A DNA stretch of 16,004 nucleotides from Candidatus Nanopelagicales bacterium (GTDB lineage Bacteria > Actinomycetota > Actinomycetes > Nanopelagicales > Nanopelagicaceae). The translations under genes were made by a program, and so were the position numbers. Under the pieces are notes generated by a model that worked only from the letters and a program-made list of their open reading frames with translations, searched no databases and was not told the DNA's origin. The stretch spans positions 1-16,004 of the forward strand of contig JAURJF010000017.1 of the NCBI GenBank assembly GCA_030832365.1, written 5' to 3'. Below, in pieces: positions 7,171 to 13,553 of the stretch (its first letter is position 1; every line of letters begins with the position of its first letter).

Positions 7171-7197
7171 TTAGCACTCGGCAGGTGAGAGTGATAA
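7171..7197. promoter_or_regulatory. CIRCE operator (HrcA-binding inverted repeat)
   Basis: TTAGCACTC (7171-7179), a 9-bp spacer, then GAGTGATAA (7189-7197). This is the CIRCE consensus TTAGCACTC-N9-GAGTGCTAA with a single change (C to A) in the right arm. CIRCE is bound by the HrcA repressor, which is released on heat or unfolded-protein stress, so groEL here should be heat inducible. It overlaps the predicted transcription start. No HspR-type (HAIR) repeat is seen nearby. Confidence 0.93.
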
Positions 7198-7249
7198 GTC
7201 ACCTGAAGCTAGAAATAACTGGTTAATTAAATGAGGAGTAAATAGAACT

Positions 7250-8869
7250 ATGGCAAAGATGATTGCCTTTAACGAAGATGCTCGTCGCGGCCTTGAGCGC
7301 GGAATGAATACCTTGGCTGATGCAGTCAAAGTAACCCTTGGGCCCCGTGGTCGAAATGTTGTTTTAGAAAAGAAGTGGGGAGCTCCCACAATCACCAATG
7401 ATGGCGTCTCAATTGCTAAAGAGATTGAACTTGATGATCCTTGGGAGAAGATTGGCGCAGAGTTAGTTAAAGAAGTTGCTAAGAAGACTGATGATGTCGC
7501 AGGAGATGGAACAACCACTGCAACCGTTCTTGCTCAAGCACTTGTGCGCGAGGGGCTAAGAAATGTTGCTGCCGGTTCTAATCCAATGGCACTTAAAAAA
7601 GGTATTGAGAAGGCCGTTGAAGCAATTTCAACTGAGCTCTCTGCTATGGCAAAGCCAGTTGAGACAAAAGAGCAGATTGCAGCAACCGCATCTATCTCAG
7701 CTGCTGACTCCACAATCGGCGAGATGATCGCAGAGGCGATGGATAAGGTTGGTAAAGAGGGAGTTATCACAGTTGAGGAGAGCAACACCTTTGGTCTTGA
7801 GCTAGAGCTCACTGAGGGAATGCGCTTTGATAAAGGATATATCTCCCCATATATGGTCACAGATACTGAGCGCATGGAAGCGGTAATGGAAGATGCTTAT
7901 GTGCTTATCTGTAACTCAAAGATTTCAAACATTAAAGATCTAGTGCCAATCCTTGAAAAGGTAATGCAATCAGGTAAGCCTCTTGCAATTATCGCTGAGG
8001 ATATTGAGGGCGAAGCGCTTGCAACCTTGGTTGTAAATAAGATCCGCGGCACCTTCCGCTCTGTTGCTGTAAAGGCACCAGGTTTTGGTGATCGTCGCAA
8101 AGCGATGCTGCAAGATATTGCTATCTTGACTGGCGGAACTGTGATCTCTGAGGAAGTTGGTCTAAAGCTTGAGGCTGCAACCCTTGATCTACTTGGCAAA
8201 GCTCGCAAGGTAGTAGTTACTAAGGATGAGACCACAATCGTTGAGGGCGCAGGCGATGATGAGATGATCAAAGGCCGGGTCAATCAGATCCGCTCTGAGA
8301 TTGAAAAGACGGACTCTGATTATGATCGCGAGAAACTTCAAGAGCGCCTAGCAAAACTTGCAGGAGGAGTTGCAGTAATTAAAGCTGGAGCTGCTACTGA
8401 AGTTGAGCTAAAAGAGCGTAAGCACCGAATTGAAGATGCTGTTCGTAATGCTAAAGCAGCAGTTGAAGAGGGCATCGTCTCAGGCGGAGGAGTAGCACTT
8501 CTCCAAGCTTCTAAGAAGGCATTTGAGAAGTTAAAACTTACTGGCGATGAGGCAACAGGAGCAAAGATTGTTGAGCTTGCTGTTGAAGCGCCACTTAAGC
8601 AGATAGCGATGAATGCTGGACTTGAAGGCGGAGTAGTTGTTGAAAAAGTTCGCAATCTTGCAGCAGGCCATGGCCTAAATGCAGCAACTGGTGAATATGT
8701 TGACATGATCAAAGCTGGAATTATTGATCCTGCCAAAGTAACTCGCTCAGCGCTACAAAATGCTGCCTCAATTGCAGCTCTATTTCTGACCACAGAGGCA
8801 GTAATTGCTGATAAGCCAGAACCTAAATCTGCGGCTCCTGCAGCCCCAGGTGGGGATATGGACTTCTAA
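7250..8869 (+). CDS. groEL: Chaperonin GroEL (GroEL2 type)
   Basis: The 60-kDa chaperonin subunit that forms two stacked rings and folds proteins in an ATP-driven cycle with GroES. Length 539 aa matches the family. The ATP-site residues are present: GPRGRN near 31-36, Asp51 in TNDGVS, GDGTTT at 85-90 with Asp86, and the conserved RIEDAV aspartate in the returning equatorial domain. The C-terminus ends GGDMDF, the Gly/Met type of the housekeeping GroEL2, not the His-rich tail of actinobacterial GroEL1. AGGAG at 7234-7238 lies 11 nt before the ATG. No groES is adjacent on either side, so this copy is monocistronic, controlled by the CIRCE operator and closed by the terminator at 8893-8926. Confidence 0.98.
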   Translation: MAKMIAFNEDARRGLERGMNTLADAVKVTLGPRGRNVVLEKKWGAPTITNDGVSIAKEIELDDPWEKIGAELVKEVAKKTDDVAGDGTTTATVLAQALVREGLRNVAAGSNPMALKKGIEKAVEAISTELSAMAKPVETKEQIAATASISAADSTIGEMIAEAMDKVGKEGVITVEESNTFGLELELTEGMRFDKGYISPYMVTDTERMEAVMEDAYVLICNSKISNIKDLVPILEKVMQSGKPLAIIAEDIEGEALATLVVNKIRGTFRSVAVKAPGFGDRRKAMLQDIAILTGGTVISEEVGLKLEAATLDLLGKARKVVVTKDETTIVEGAGDDEMIKGRVNQIRSEIEKTDSDYDREKLQERLAKLAGGVAVIKAGAATEVELKERKHRIEDAVRNAKAAVEEGIVSGGGVALLQASKKAFEKLKLTGDEATGAKIVELAVEAPLKQIAMNAGLEGGVVVEKVRNLAAGHGLNAATGEYVDMIKAGIIDPAKVTRSALQNAASIAALFLTTEAVIADKPEPKSAAPAAPGGDMDF

Positions 8870-8892
8870 TAAATATAGATTCAAAATGAGTC

Positions 8893-8926
8893 AAACGCCC
8901 AGTAATAACTGGGCGTTTACTTTTTT
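8893..8926 (+). terminator. Rho-independent terminator of groEL
   Basis: A perfect 10-bp stem, AAACGCCCAG (8893-8902) with CTGGGCGTTT (8909-8918), encloses a 6-nt loop TAATAA and is followed two bases later by six T (8921-8926). It starts 23 bp after the groEL stop codon. This is the clearest intrinsic terminator in the window. Confidence 0.93.
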
Positions 8927-8988
8927 CTCTGAGTAATTCTCAACTCATCAATAAATACGGGGATTTTCTAGCCCAAGGACCTTCGACA

Positions 8989-9018
8989 TTGCCTACTTCT
9001 TGCTCTCGCCAATACACT
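8989..9018 (+). promoter_or_regulatory. Predicted leaderless promoter for the DUF3027 gene
   Basis: TTGCCT at 8989-8994 and TACACT at 9013-9018 are separated by 18 bp, and the -10 box ends 6 nt before ATG 9025. The -35 hexamer is identical to that proposed for the GMC gene. There is no Shine-Dalgarno sequence before the ATG. The spacing supports both the promoter and the start codon. Confidence 0.55.
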
Positions 9019-9024
9019 TAACTC

Positions 9025-9711
9025 ATGTCTAAAGCAAAGAAAGCAAAAGGCGCTGATCCTTTCCAGGCCCAAGAGCTAGCTAGAGGCGCTGCGCTGGAGG
9101 ATGCCAGAGATGAAAAATATGTAGGATCTTTACTTGGTATCGAAGCAGATGATGAACGAATTGCGACATATCTTTTTGAAGCAAATCTTCCAGGTTATCA
9201 AGGCTGGAATTGGGCGGTAACAGTTGCAAAGGTTGATCAGCAGAGCGCTCCAACAGTTTGTGATGTAGTTCTGCTACCAGGTGCTGGAGCTTTACTTGCA
9301 CCTGATTGGATTCCTTATAGTTCAAGAATTACAGCAGGTGATGTTGGAGTGGGAACAATTGTTCCAACAGCTCTTGATGATCCACGTTTAGTTCCGGCAG
9401 CTAGTGCGCTACCAGGTGATGAAGAGTTAGATCTCCATGAATTATTTGAATTTGGCGCAGGAAGAAATCGCATTCTCTCCATTGAAGGGCGCGATCAAGC
9501 AGCAAAGCGTTGGATAAGTGGAGATCGCGGTCCTGATACTCCGATGGCGCAATTTGCTCCAAAGAATTGTGGAACTTGCGGCTTTTATCTACCTATCGCT
9601 GGCTCTTTTAGGGCGGCCTTTGGCGTCTGTGCCAATGCCATCTCCCCTGAGGATGCTCGCGTAGTTGCGGTAAATCATGGATGCGGCGCCCATTCAGAGG
9701 CGATAAACTAG
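9025..9711 (+). CDS. DUF3027 family protein, putative zinc-binding
   Basis: A 228-aa protein recognised as the actinobacterial DUF3027 family. The middle carries the segment GYQGWNWAVTVA (57-68) and LLAPDWIPYSSRI (90-102), typical of the family. The C-terminal part holds C182-x2-C185, C202, and C220-x2-H223, an arrangement that could hold one zinc ion; this is inferred from spacing, not shown. The N-terminus is Lys-rich. Function is unknown. It commonly neighbours cold-shock protein genes in Actinobacteria, as here (67 bp upstream of the cold-shock gene), which hints at a link to transcription or RNA biology. The start at 9025 is supported by the -10 box spacing. Confidence 0.85.
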   Translation: MSKAKKAKGADPFQAQELARGAALEDARDEKYVGSLLGIEADDERIATYLFEANLPGYQGWNWAVTVAKVDQQSAPTVCDVVLLPGAGALLAPDWIPYSSRITAGDVGVGTIVPTALDDPRLVPAASALPGDEELDLHELFEFGAGRNRILSIEGRDQAAKRWISGDRGPDTPMAQFAPKNCGTCGFYLPIAGSFRAAFGVCANAISPEDARVVAVNHGCGAHSEAIN

Positions 9712-9763
9712 AGCCCTGTCCGCAGAGCGCGGCGCACATGACACCTAAAAAGAATTTATTAAT

Positions 9764-9770
9764 AAGGAGG
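9764..9770 (+). promoter_or_regulatory. Strong ribosome-binding site of the cold-shock gene
   Basis: AAGGAGG lies 8 nt before ATG 9779. It is the only full anti-Shine-Dalgarno match seen in the window and fixes the start. It contrasts with the apparently leaderless neighbours and fits a leadered, highly translated cold-shock mRNA. Confidence 0.8.
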
Positions 9771-9778
9771 TTGCTCTC

Positions 9779-10159
9779 ATGCCAGTTGGACGCGTGAAAT
9801 GGTTTAGCTTGGAGAAAGGCTTTGGCTTTATCTCATATGATGAGGGCGAAGATGTTTATCTTGCAGCCTCAGCACTTCCTGAAGGTGTTAGCACTGTAAA
9901 GCCTGGAACTAAGTTGGAATTTGGTGTTGCAGAGGGACGCAAGGGACCACAGGCGCTATCTATTCGAATTATTGAAGCCCCGCCATCTCTAGCTAACACA
10001 AAAGCTGGAGCTGATGATTTAGCAGTAATCATTGAAGAATCAATCAAGATGCTAGATCGTGTTGGTAATGGTCTGCGCCAAGGTCGTCATCCAAGTGATG
10101 CAGAGGCTGCTCGCGTTGCTAAAGTCTTGCGCGGTATTGCTCAAGAAATTGAAGGCTAA
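9779..10159 (+). CDS. Cold-shock domain protein with C-terminal extension
   Basis: A 126-aa protein. Residues 1-66 form a cold-shock (OB-fold) domain that binds single-stranded RNA/DNA, with GRVKWFSLEKGFGFI containing RNP1 (KGFGFI, 13-18). RNP2 is divergent: residues 26-33 read VYLAASAL, where most cold-shock proteins have an aromatic and a His before SA. Residues 70-126 form a predicted helical extension (DDLAVIIEESIKML and EAARVAKVLRGIAQEI) absent from the 66-70 aa CspA type but usual in long actinobacterial versions. The gene ends in a 4-bp convergent overlap with the DUF2530 gene. It likely acts as an RNA chaperone; the extension may mediate partner binding or dimerisation, which is inferred. 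Confidence 0.9.
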   Translation: MPVGRVKWFSLEKGFGFISYDEGEDVYLAASALPEGVSTVKPGTKLEFGVAEGRKGPQALSIRIIEAPPSLANTKAGADDLAVIIEESIKMLDRVGNGLRQGRHPSDAEAARVAKVLRGIAQEIEG

Positions 10160-10341
10160 CGAGCCTTTCTCTCTCTAGCTTTTGTGTAGTAGATACCAAT
10201 AAATCCTAGAAGTATTGCAAGCAAACAGGTAAGAATTATCTTTGCTACTGCGTTTACTACTATTGCAACAACTAAAGCAATACTCCACAAAACGATTCCA
10301 AAGATGATTACTCTAATTGCGCTCTGCATATCGGTAATCAT
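10156..10341 (-). CDS. DUF2530 family small membrane protein
   Basis: A small protein with two predicted membrane helices: GIVLWSIALVVAIVVNAVA and ILTCLLAILLGFIGIYY, followed by a Lys/Arg-rich C-terminal tail, which by the positive-inside rule should be cytoplasmic. The G-x2-LW and TC...LG..GIYY patterns fit DUF2530, an uncharacterised actinobacterial family often near MFS and cold-shock genes. Three ATG starts are possible: 10374 (72 aa, would overlap the divergent MFS gene), 10341 (61 aa) and 10329 (57 aa). I report 10341 because it avoids the overlap, but the minus-strand -10-like box TATTCT (10350-10345) would suit 10329 with a very short leader. Function unknown. Confidence 0.72.
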   Translation of the reverse strand: MITDMQSAIRVIIFGIVLWSIALVVAIVVNAVAKIILTCLLAILLGFIGIYYTKARERKAR

Positions 10342-10343
10342 AC

Positions 10344-10350
10344 TAGAATA
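10344..10350. promoter_or_regulatory. Overlapping divergent -10 boxes between DUF2530 and MFS genes
   Basis: On the plus strand TAGAAT (10344-10349) ends 6 nt before the MFS ATG at 10356, the leaderless spacing. On the minus strand the same base pairs give TATTCT (10350-10345) facing DUF2530. The two polymerases could not bind at the same time, so expression of the two genes may be mutually exclusive per event. No convincing -35 element at normal spacing was found on the plus strand. Confidence 0.45.
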
Positions 10351-10355
10351 CGCAG

Positions 10356-11609
10356 ATGGGAACGCTGCGATCATTTAAGCATCGCAACTTCAAGATTCTC
10401 TTTAGCGCAAACTTTCTCTCAAATATCGGCACCTGGGCTCAAGGTGTTGCTCAAGCCTGGTTGATTCTAGAGCTAACTGATAGTGGGACCTATCTTGGAA
10501 TAGTGACTTCCTTGCAGTTTGCTCCAATACTTTTCTTTAGTATCTCTGGTGGAAAGATTGCGGATAAGTTCAATAAGCGAAAAGTTCTAATGCTTACCAA
10601 CTTAACTGCTGGAATTTCGGCGCTCTCGGTCGCCGCCCTAGTATTAACAGAAAATATCAAGATCTGGCATGTGATGTTCTTTGCCTTCATGCTTGGGATG
10701 GGAAATGCCATTGATGCCCCGGTTCGCCAGAGCTTCAATGTTGAAGTTGTTGGTAAGCAAGATCTACCAAATGCAGTGGGGCTTAACTCCACAAACTTTA
10801 ATGTTGGCCGCTTAATTGGCCCCGGTTTATCAGGGTTATTAATCGCTGCCTATGGCACTGGAGTCTCCTTTTTGTTTAATGGAATCTCATATTTATTTGT
10901 GATTTTGGCGCTGATTAGTATCCGTGAGAATGAACTATTTATTGAGCCTAAGAAATCAAGCTCAACCAAGATCAGGGAGGCGATGGAGTATGTGGCCGCT
11001 CGTCCAGATATTTTGGCGGTAATGATCACAGTATTTTTTGCAACTAGCTTTGGCCTCAACTTCAATATCTTTAACACAATGATGGCCACTCAAGTATTTG
11101 ATAAGGGCGCAGCAGAGTATGGAGCGCTGGGAAGTATCTTGGCAGTTGGATCACTTTCTGCAGCAATCATCTCTGCTCGACTAGAAAAAAAGCGTGGACC
11201 AAGATTTGTGATGATTGGATCTATGATTTTTAGCGCAGTCTTAATCATCTCTGCAGTTGCGCCTACTTATCTGATCTATTCAATCTTGCTTCCAATTATT
11301 GGTTGTGTGGCACTGCTTACCTTTATTGGCGCTAACACGATGGTTCAACTAAGAACTGATTCACAGATACGTGGCAGAGTTATGGGAATTTATATAACAG
11401 TATTTTTAGGAGGAACTCCTATCGTTTCTCCCTTTATTGGCCTTATGACCCAAGAGATTGGCACAAGGCCAACAGTTGCGATCTGCGGGCTAATCTCACT
11501 ACTTGCAGCTGTTATTACTTTTGCGAAGTTTAAAGATAGAGGACAGGAGCCAGATAGCTTTGCTATTGCAGATGTCTTAGAGCCCACTTATGAGAACAAA
11601 AAAGACTAA
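10356..11609 (+). CDS. MFS family exporter (EntS/MFS_3-like)
   Basis: A 417-aa major facilitator superfamily transporter with about 12 hydrophobic segments. The N-terminus (residues 5-40, with FLSNIGTWAQGVAQAW) and the loop between helices 2 and 3, GGKIADKFNKRKVLML, match the MFS_3 type related to enterobactin exporter EntS, which usually moves small molecules out using the proton gradient. A charged central loop (about residues 190-210, REN...KKSSSTKI) separates the two six-helix halves. Substrate cannot be told; drug, siderophore or metabolite export are all possible. The ATG at 10356 is supported by a -10 box 6 nt upstream. It converges on serC with a 57-bp gap. Confidence 0.88.
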   Translation: MGTLRSFKHRNFKILFSANFLSNIGTWAQGVAQAWLILELTDSGTYLGIVTSLQFAPILFFSISGGKIADKFNKRKVLMLTNLTAGISALSVAALVLTENIKIWHVMFFAFMLGMGNAIDAPVRQSFNVEVVGKQDLPNAVGLNSTNFNVGRLIGPGLSGLLIAAYGTGVSFLFNGISYLFVILALISIRENELFIEPKKSSSTKIREAMEYVAARPDILAVMITVFFATSFGLNFNIFNTMMATQVFDKGAAEYGALGSILAVGSLSAAIISARLEKKRGPRFVMIGSMIFSAVLIISAVAPTYLIYSILLPIIGCVALLTFIGANTMVQLRTDSQIRGRVMGIYITVFLGGTPIVSPFIGLMTQEIGTRPTVAICGLISLLAAVITFAKFKDRGQEPDSFAIADVLEPTYENKKD

Positions 11610-11612
11610 GCT

Positions 11613-11634
11613 AAAAAGTATTACCAAAGTAACA
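11613..11634 (-). terminator. Weak intrinsic terminator for the pdxH-serC operon
   Basis: Read on the minus strand: stem TGTTAC (11634-11629), loop TTTG, stem GTAATA (11624-11619, one G-T pair), one C, then five T (11617-11613). It lies 33 bp after the serC stop codon. The stem is AT-rich and only 6 bp, so efficiency is doubtful, but position, orientation and T tract fit. Confidence 0.4.
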
Positions 11635-11666
11635 ATTCGTCTCGTCTTATAATTCATTATTTATCC

Positions 11667-12788
11667 TTACTTTTTTAGGTTTTCAACCACATATTCGATG
11701 CATTTAGTTAGAGCCTTAATATCCTCTGGATCAATTGCTGGGAACATTCCAACTCGTAGCTGATTCTTGCCTAGTTTGCGATATGGCTCGGTATCTAGAA
11801 TTCCATTTGCACGCAAGATTTTAGCGATTTCTAGCGCATCAATATCATCTGAGAAATTTATAGTTGCAACAACATTAGATCGCATCGCAGGATCAGTGAC
11901 AAAAGGGGTGGTGTAGGAAGTCTTCTCTGCCCAGTTATAGATGATTTCAGCAGACTTTGCCGATCTACCAGCAGTAAATGCCATTCCACCACCTTGGTTC
12001 ATCCACTCGATTTGCTCGGCAAGCAAGATTAAAGTGGCAACTGCTGGAGTGTTATAGGTCTGATCAAGTCGTGAGTTATCGATTGCGATAGTTAAATCAA
12101 AGAATGCGGGGACCCATCTTCCAGAGCTCTTTATCTTTGCTACTCGCTCAATCGCGGCAGGGCTAATTAGTGAGATCCAAAGTCCGCCATCTGAGGCAAA
12201 AGATTTCTGCGGAGCAAAGTAATAGGCATCAAATTCACTTGGTGAGACGCTAAGACCACCTGCTGCGCTTGTTGCATCAACTAAAACCAGAGCGCCATCA
12301 CTTTTTGCTGGGCGCTTAATCTGCATCGCAACGCCAGTTGATGTTTCATTATGAGTTAGGCAGTAAGCATCGACACCTGCTTCCACCACAGCTTGCGGAT
12401 GACTTCCTGGCTCAGATTTAATAACACTTGGTTCATCAAGAAATGGCGCTTCTTTAGCTGCTTGAGCAAACTTTGATGAGAACTCACCAAATGATAGGTG
12501 CTGCGATTTATTTTCAATAAGACCAAATGTTGCGATATCCCAAAAGGCAGTAGAGCCGCCATTTCCAAGAACTACTTCATAACCTTGTGGAAGATCAAAG
12601 AGTGAGCTAAGACCACTTCTAACGCGTGAAACTACATTTTTTACTTCCTTCTGGCGATGAGAAGTTCCAAGAATTTTTGCTCCAGGGCCTGCTAAAACTT
12701 GAAGAGCAGCAGGGCGAATCTTTGATGGACCACAACCAAATCGTGGATCACTGGGCTTTAGATTCTCTGGAATTTTTATATCAGACAT
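11667..12788 (-). CDS. serC: Phosphoserine aminotransferase
   Basis: Converts 3-phosphohydroxypyruvate and glutamate to phosphoserine and 2-oxoglutarate, the second step of serine synthesis, with PLP. From ATG 12788 it is 373 aa. The PLP lysine is Lys195 in FAPQKSFAS, with Asp171 in VLVDATSAAGG as the pyridine partner, and the N-terminal RFGCGPSKIR phosphate/substrate segment is intact. It belongs to the actinobacterial/mycobacterial SerC branch, not the E. coli-like one. A TTG at 12797 would extend it by three residues; ATG 12788 is preferred. It lies 12 bp after pdxH, so the two form an operon. TAGGAT about 9 nt upstream of the ATG could be an additional internal promoter. Confidence 0.96.
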   Translation of the reverse strand: MSDIKIPENLKPSDPRFGCGPSKIRPAALQVLAGPGAKILGTSHRQKEVKNVVSRVRSGLSSLFDLPQGYEVVLGNGGSTAFWDIATFGLIENKSQHLSFGEFSSKFAQAAKEAPFLDEPSVIKSEPGSHPQAVVEAGVDAYCLTHNETSTGVAMQIKRPAKSDGALVLVDATSAAGGLSVSPSEFDAYYFAPQKSFASDGGLWISLISPAAIERVAKIKSSGRWVPAFFDLTIAIDNSRLDQTYNTPAVATLILLAEQIEWMNQGGGMAFTAGRSAKSAEIIYNWAEKTSYTTPFVTDPAMRSNVVATINFSDDIDALEIAKILRANGILDTEPYRKLGKNQLRVGMFPAIDPEDIKALTKCIEYVVENLKK

Positions 12789-12800
12789 GATTGCCAAATC

Positions 12801-13466
12801 CTATGGGGAGAGTCGCTCAAGGTTCCAATTGGAACCGCTTAGATTAAAGCGAAGTCGATCATGTAGGCGTGAATATCTCCCTTGCCAGAATTCAATACTG
12901 CTTGGCTTAACTAGATATCCACCCCAATTCTCTGGCTTTGGCACAACGCTGCCTTGCGGGTATTTCTCTGCTAATTCTTTAAAGCGCTGCTCTAATACCT
13001 GTCTTGAATCGATAACCTCTGATTGACTACTTGCAAGAGCGCCAATCTGGCTAGACCAGGGACGAGTAGCAAAGTATTTCTCTGATTCTGCTTGGTCAAT
13101 CTTGCTTGCACTTCCTATCACAATTACTTGACGCTCCATTGGATACCAAGGAAATAGCAGCGAGACCTTTGGATTTGCTTGGATCTGGCGCGATTTATCT
13201 GATTGATAATTGGTAAAGAAGGTAAAACCATTTTGATCAACATCTTTTAGAAGAACAGTGCGCGCACTTGGTCCATCTTGGCCAAGAGTTGATAGCACCA
13301 TTGCATTTGCCTCAATGATCATGGAATTTGCTGTCGCCTCTTTTAACCAGAGCGAGAATTGCGCTATTGGATCTGGATTTATTGAGCTTTCAGTAATTCC
13401 AGCCTCGCCATAGGAGCGGCGCATCGCTGATATTGCCTCGCGGCTAATCTCTGGGCTCTCTGCCAT
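12801..13466 (-). CDS. pdxH: Pyridoxamine 5'-phosphate oxidase
   Basis: An FMN flavoprotein that oxidises pyridoxamine- or pyridoxine-5'-phosphate to PLP, the cofactor of SerC next door and of the decarboxylase at 5455. From ATG 13466 it is 221 aa, the normal length. Family motifs are present in order: RRSYGE near the N-terminus, NAMVLSTL, SARTVLLKDVD, FFTNYQSDKSRQI, RQVIVIGSA, YFATRPWSSQIGALASSQS, EFWQGRYSRLHDR. The last holds the PLP/FMN contact residues. An upstream in-frame GTG (13484) is a possible start, adding six residues with an AAGG 8 nt before it; ATG 13466 is preferred but the choice is not certain. First gene of the pdxH-serC operon, divergent from citrate synthase. Confidence 0.95.
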   Translation of the reverse strand: MAESPEISREAISAMRRSYGEAGITESSINPDPIAQFSLWLKEATANSMIIEANAMVLSTLGQDGPSARTVLLKDVDQNGFTFFTNYQSDKSRQIQANPKVSLLFPWYPMERQVIVIGSASKIDQAESEKYFATRPWSSQIGALASSQSEVIDSRQVLEQRFKELAEKYPQGSVVPKPENWGGYLVKPSSIEFWQGRYSRLHDRLRFNLSGSNWNLERLSP

Positions 13467-13486
13467 AGGTGTATCTAACGTCACTT

Positions 13487-13500
13487 TGCCAACCTTGGCA
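13487..13500. promoter_or_regulatory. 14-bp perfect palindrome between pdxH and citrate synthase
   Basis: TGCCAA-CC-TTGGCA is a perfect inverted repeat located just upstream of both possible pdxH starts and 54 bp before the citrate synthase ATG. Its position in a short divergent promoter region suggests an operator for a dimeric regulator that could act on both directions. I do not recognise the motif. A chance palindrome of 6-bp arms cannot be excluded. Confidence 0.4.
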
Positions 13501-13553
13501 TCTTTGCAGGACCTTATTTGGTCTAGCAGGGTATTAAGTGGAGAATACGTCGC

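Noticed and set aside
7534..8793. Long antisense open frames inside groEL
   Set aside because: They are low-complexity Ser/Ala/Ile-rich mirror translations of groEL with no family signature, start context or promoter.
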